53,359 nucleotides of DNA from positions 1 through 53,359 of the forward strand of contig CAZLVF010000010.1 in NCBI GenBank assembly GCA_964562925.1, read 5' to 3'. This document shows positions 53,263 through 53,359 of this stretch, piece by piece (position 1 is the stretch's first letter; every line of letters starts with the position of its first letter). The stretch comes from CAVXDP01 sp964562925. GTDB lineage: Archaea > Thermoproteota > Bathyarchaeia > 40CM-2-53-6 > CAVXDP01. The position numbers and the translations under genes were made by a program. The notes under the pieces are model-generated. The model was not told the DNA's origin. It was given only the letters and a program-made list of their open reading frames with translations, and searched no databases.

Positions 53263-53308
53263 GACGATTCACTTCTCGCTTCTATTTCTTCACGAGCATG
53301 CCTCAGCT

Positions 53309-53318
53309 CTTATTTAAG
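53309..53318 (-). promoter_or_regulatory. TATA box of the second ThDP gene
   Basis: Minus-strand CTTAAATAAG, predicting transcription near 53287, 25 nt before the TTG at 53262. The last 40 bp of the window hold nothing supportable. Confidence 0.5.
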
Positions 53319-53359
53319 CGTTCTACGATGAAAACCGACGAGTGACTAATTGATTCTGA

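Overview
The window is archaeal and roughly balanced in GC. It carries RadA recombinase, the HerA-NurA end-resection pair, RNA polymerase subunit K, an Sm-like protein, NucS, an ATP-dependent DNA ligase, archaeal-type phosphoglycerate mutase and a glycerol-1-phosphate-dehydrogenase-family enzyme. TATA boxes lie about 25 nt before inferred transcription starts, and many genes start with TTG or GTG. The mix (DUF460 nuclease, a 48-residue zinc-ribbon protein, methylamine-type methyltransferase genes, an aldehyde ferredoxin oxidoreductase, sugar ABC transport) suggests a TACK-lineage archaeon, most plausibly Bathyarchaeia-like. That placement is an inference. No rRNA, tRNA, CRISPR array, transposase or integrase was seen.

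Layout. 1-4.2 kb: surface glycan genes (GT4, GT2, a flippase). 4.5-12.7 kb: housekeeping and information processing (CTP synthase, DUF460, Sm-like protein, NucS, RadA), interrupted by a three-gene flavin/Fe-S electron-transfer module. 12.7-17.3 kb, minus strand: a small EMC6-like membrane protein, then HerA and NurA behind three tandem paralogous winged-helix genes. 17.5-23.6 kb: zinc-ribbon microprotein, RpoK, small membrane protein, a decayed radical-SAM gene, an acetyltransferase and site-2 protease sharing a promoter region, a winged-helix/Mrr-like nuclease and thioredoxin reductase. 23.8-33.2 kb: corrinoid protein with a non-pyrrolysine MtmB-like methyltransferase, an AraM/EgsA-like dehydrogenase, ferredoxin plus tungsten aldehyde oxidoreductase, acyl-CoA ligase, crotonase and 3-hydroxyacyl-CoA dehydrogenase. 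33.3-38 kb: rhomboid protease, phosphoglycerate mutase, nitroreductase, DNA ligase. 38-53.3 kb: a catabolic region with three SDRs, zinc alcohol dehydrogenase, RraA-like aldolase, 2-hydroxyacid dehydrogenase, two ThDP enzymes, an M20 hydrolase and a carbohydrate-type ABC importer without an ATPase gene.

Most notable. (1) Three paralogous winged-helix proteins sit upstream of nurA-herA, largely in overlapping frames. (2) Several genes appear to start at near-cognate codons: CTG for the GT4 and for herA, and ATA for one winged-helix gene. nurA and herA lie in one frame separated only by TGA. (3) The MtmB-like methyltransferase has Gly where MtmB carries pyrrolysine. (4) Both 100-N gaps are flanked by exact 55-bp duplications. 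Deleting 155 nt restores both reading frames, so both interrupted genes are probably intact.
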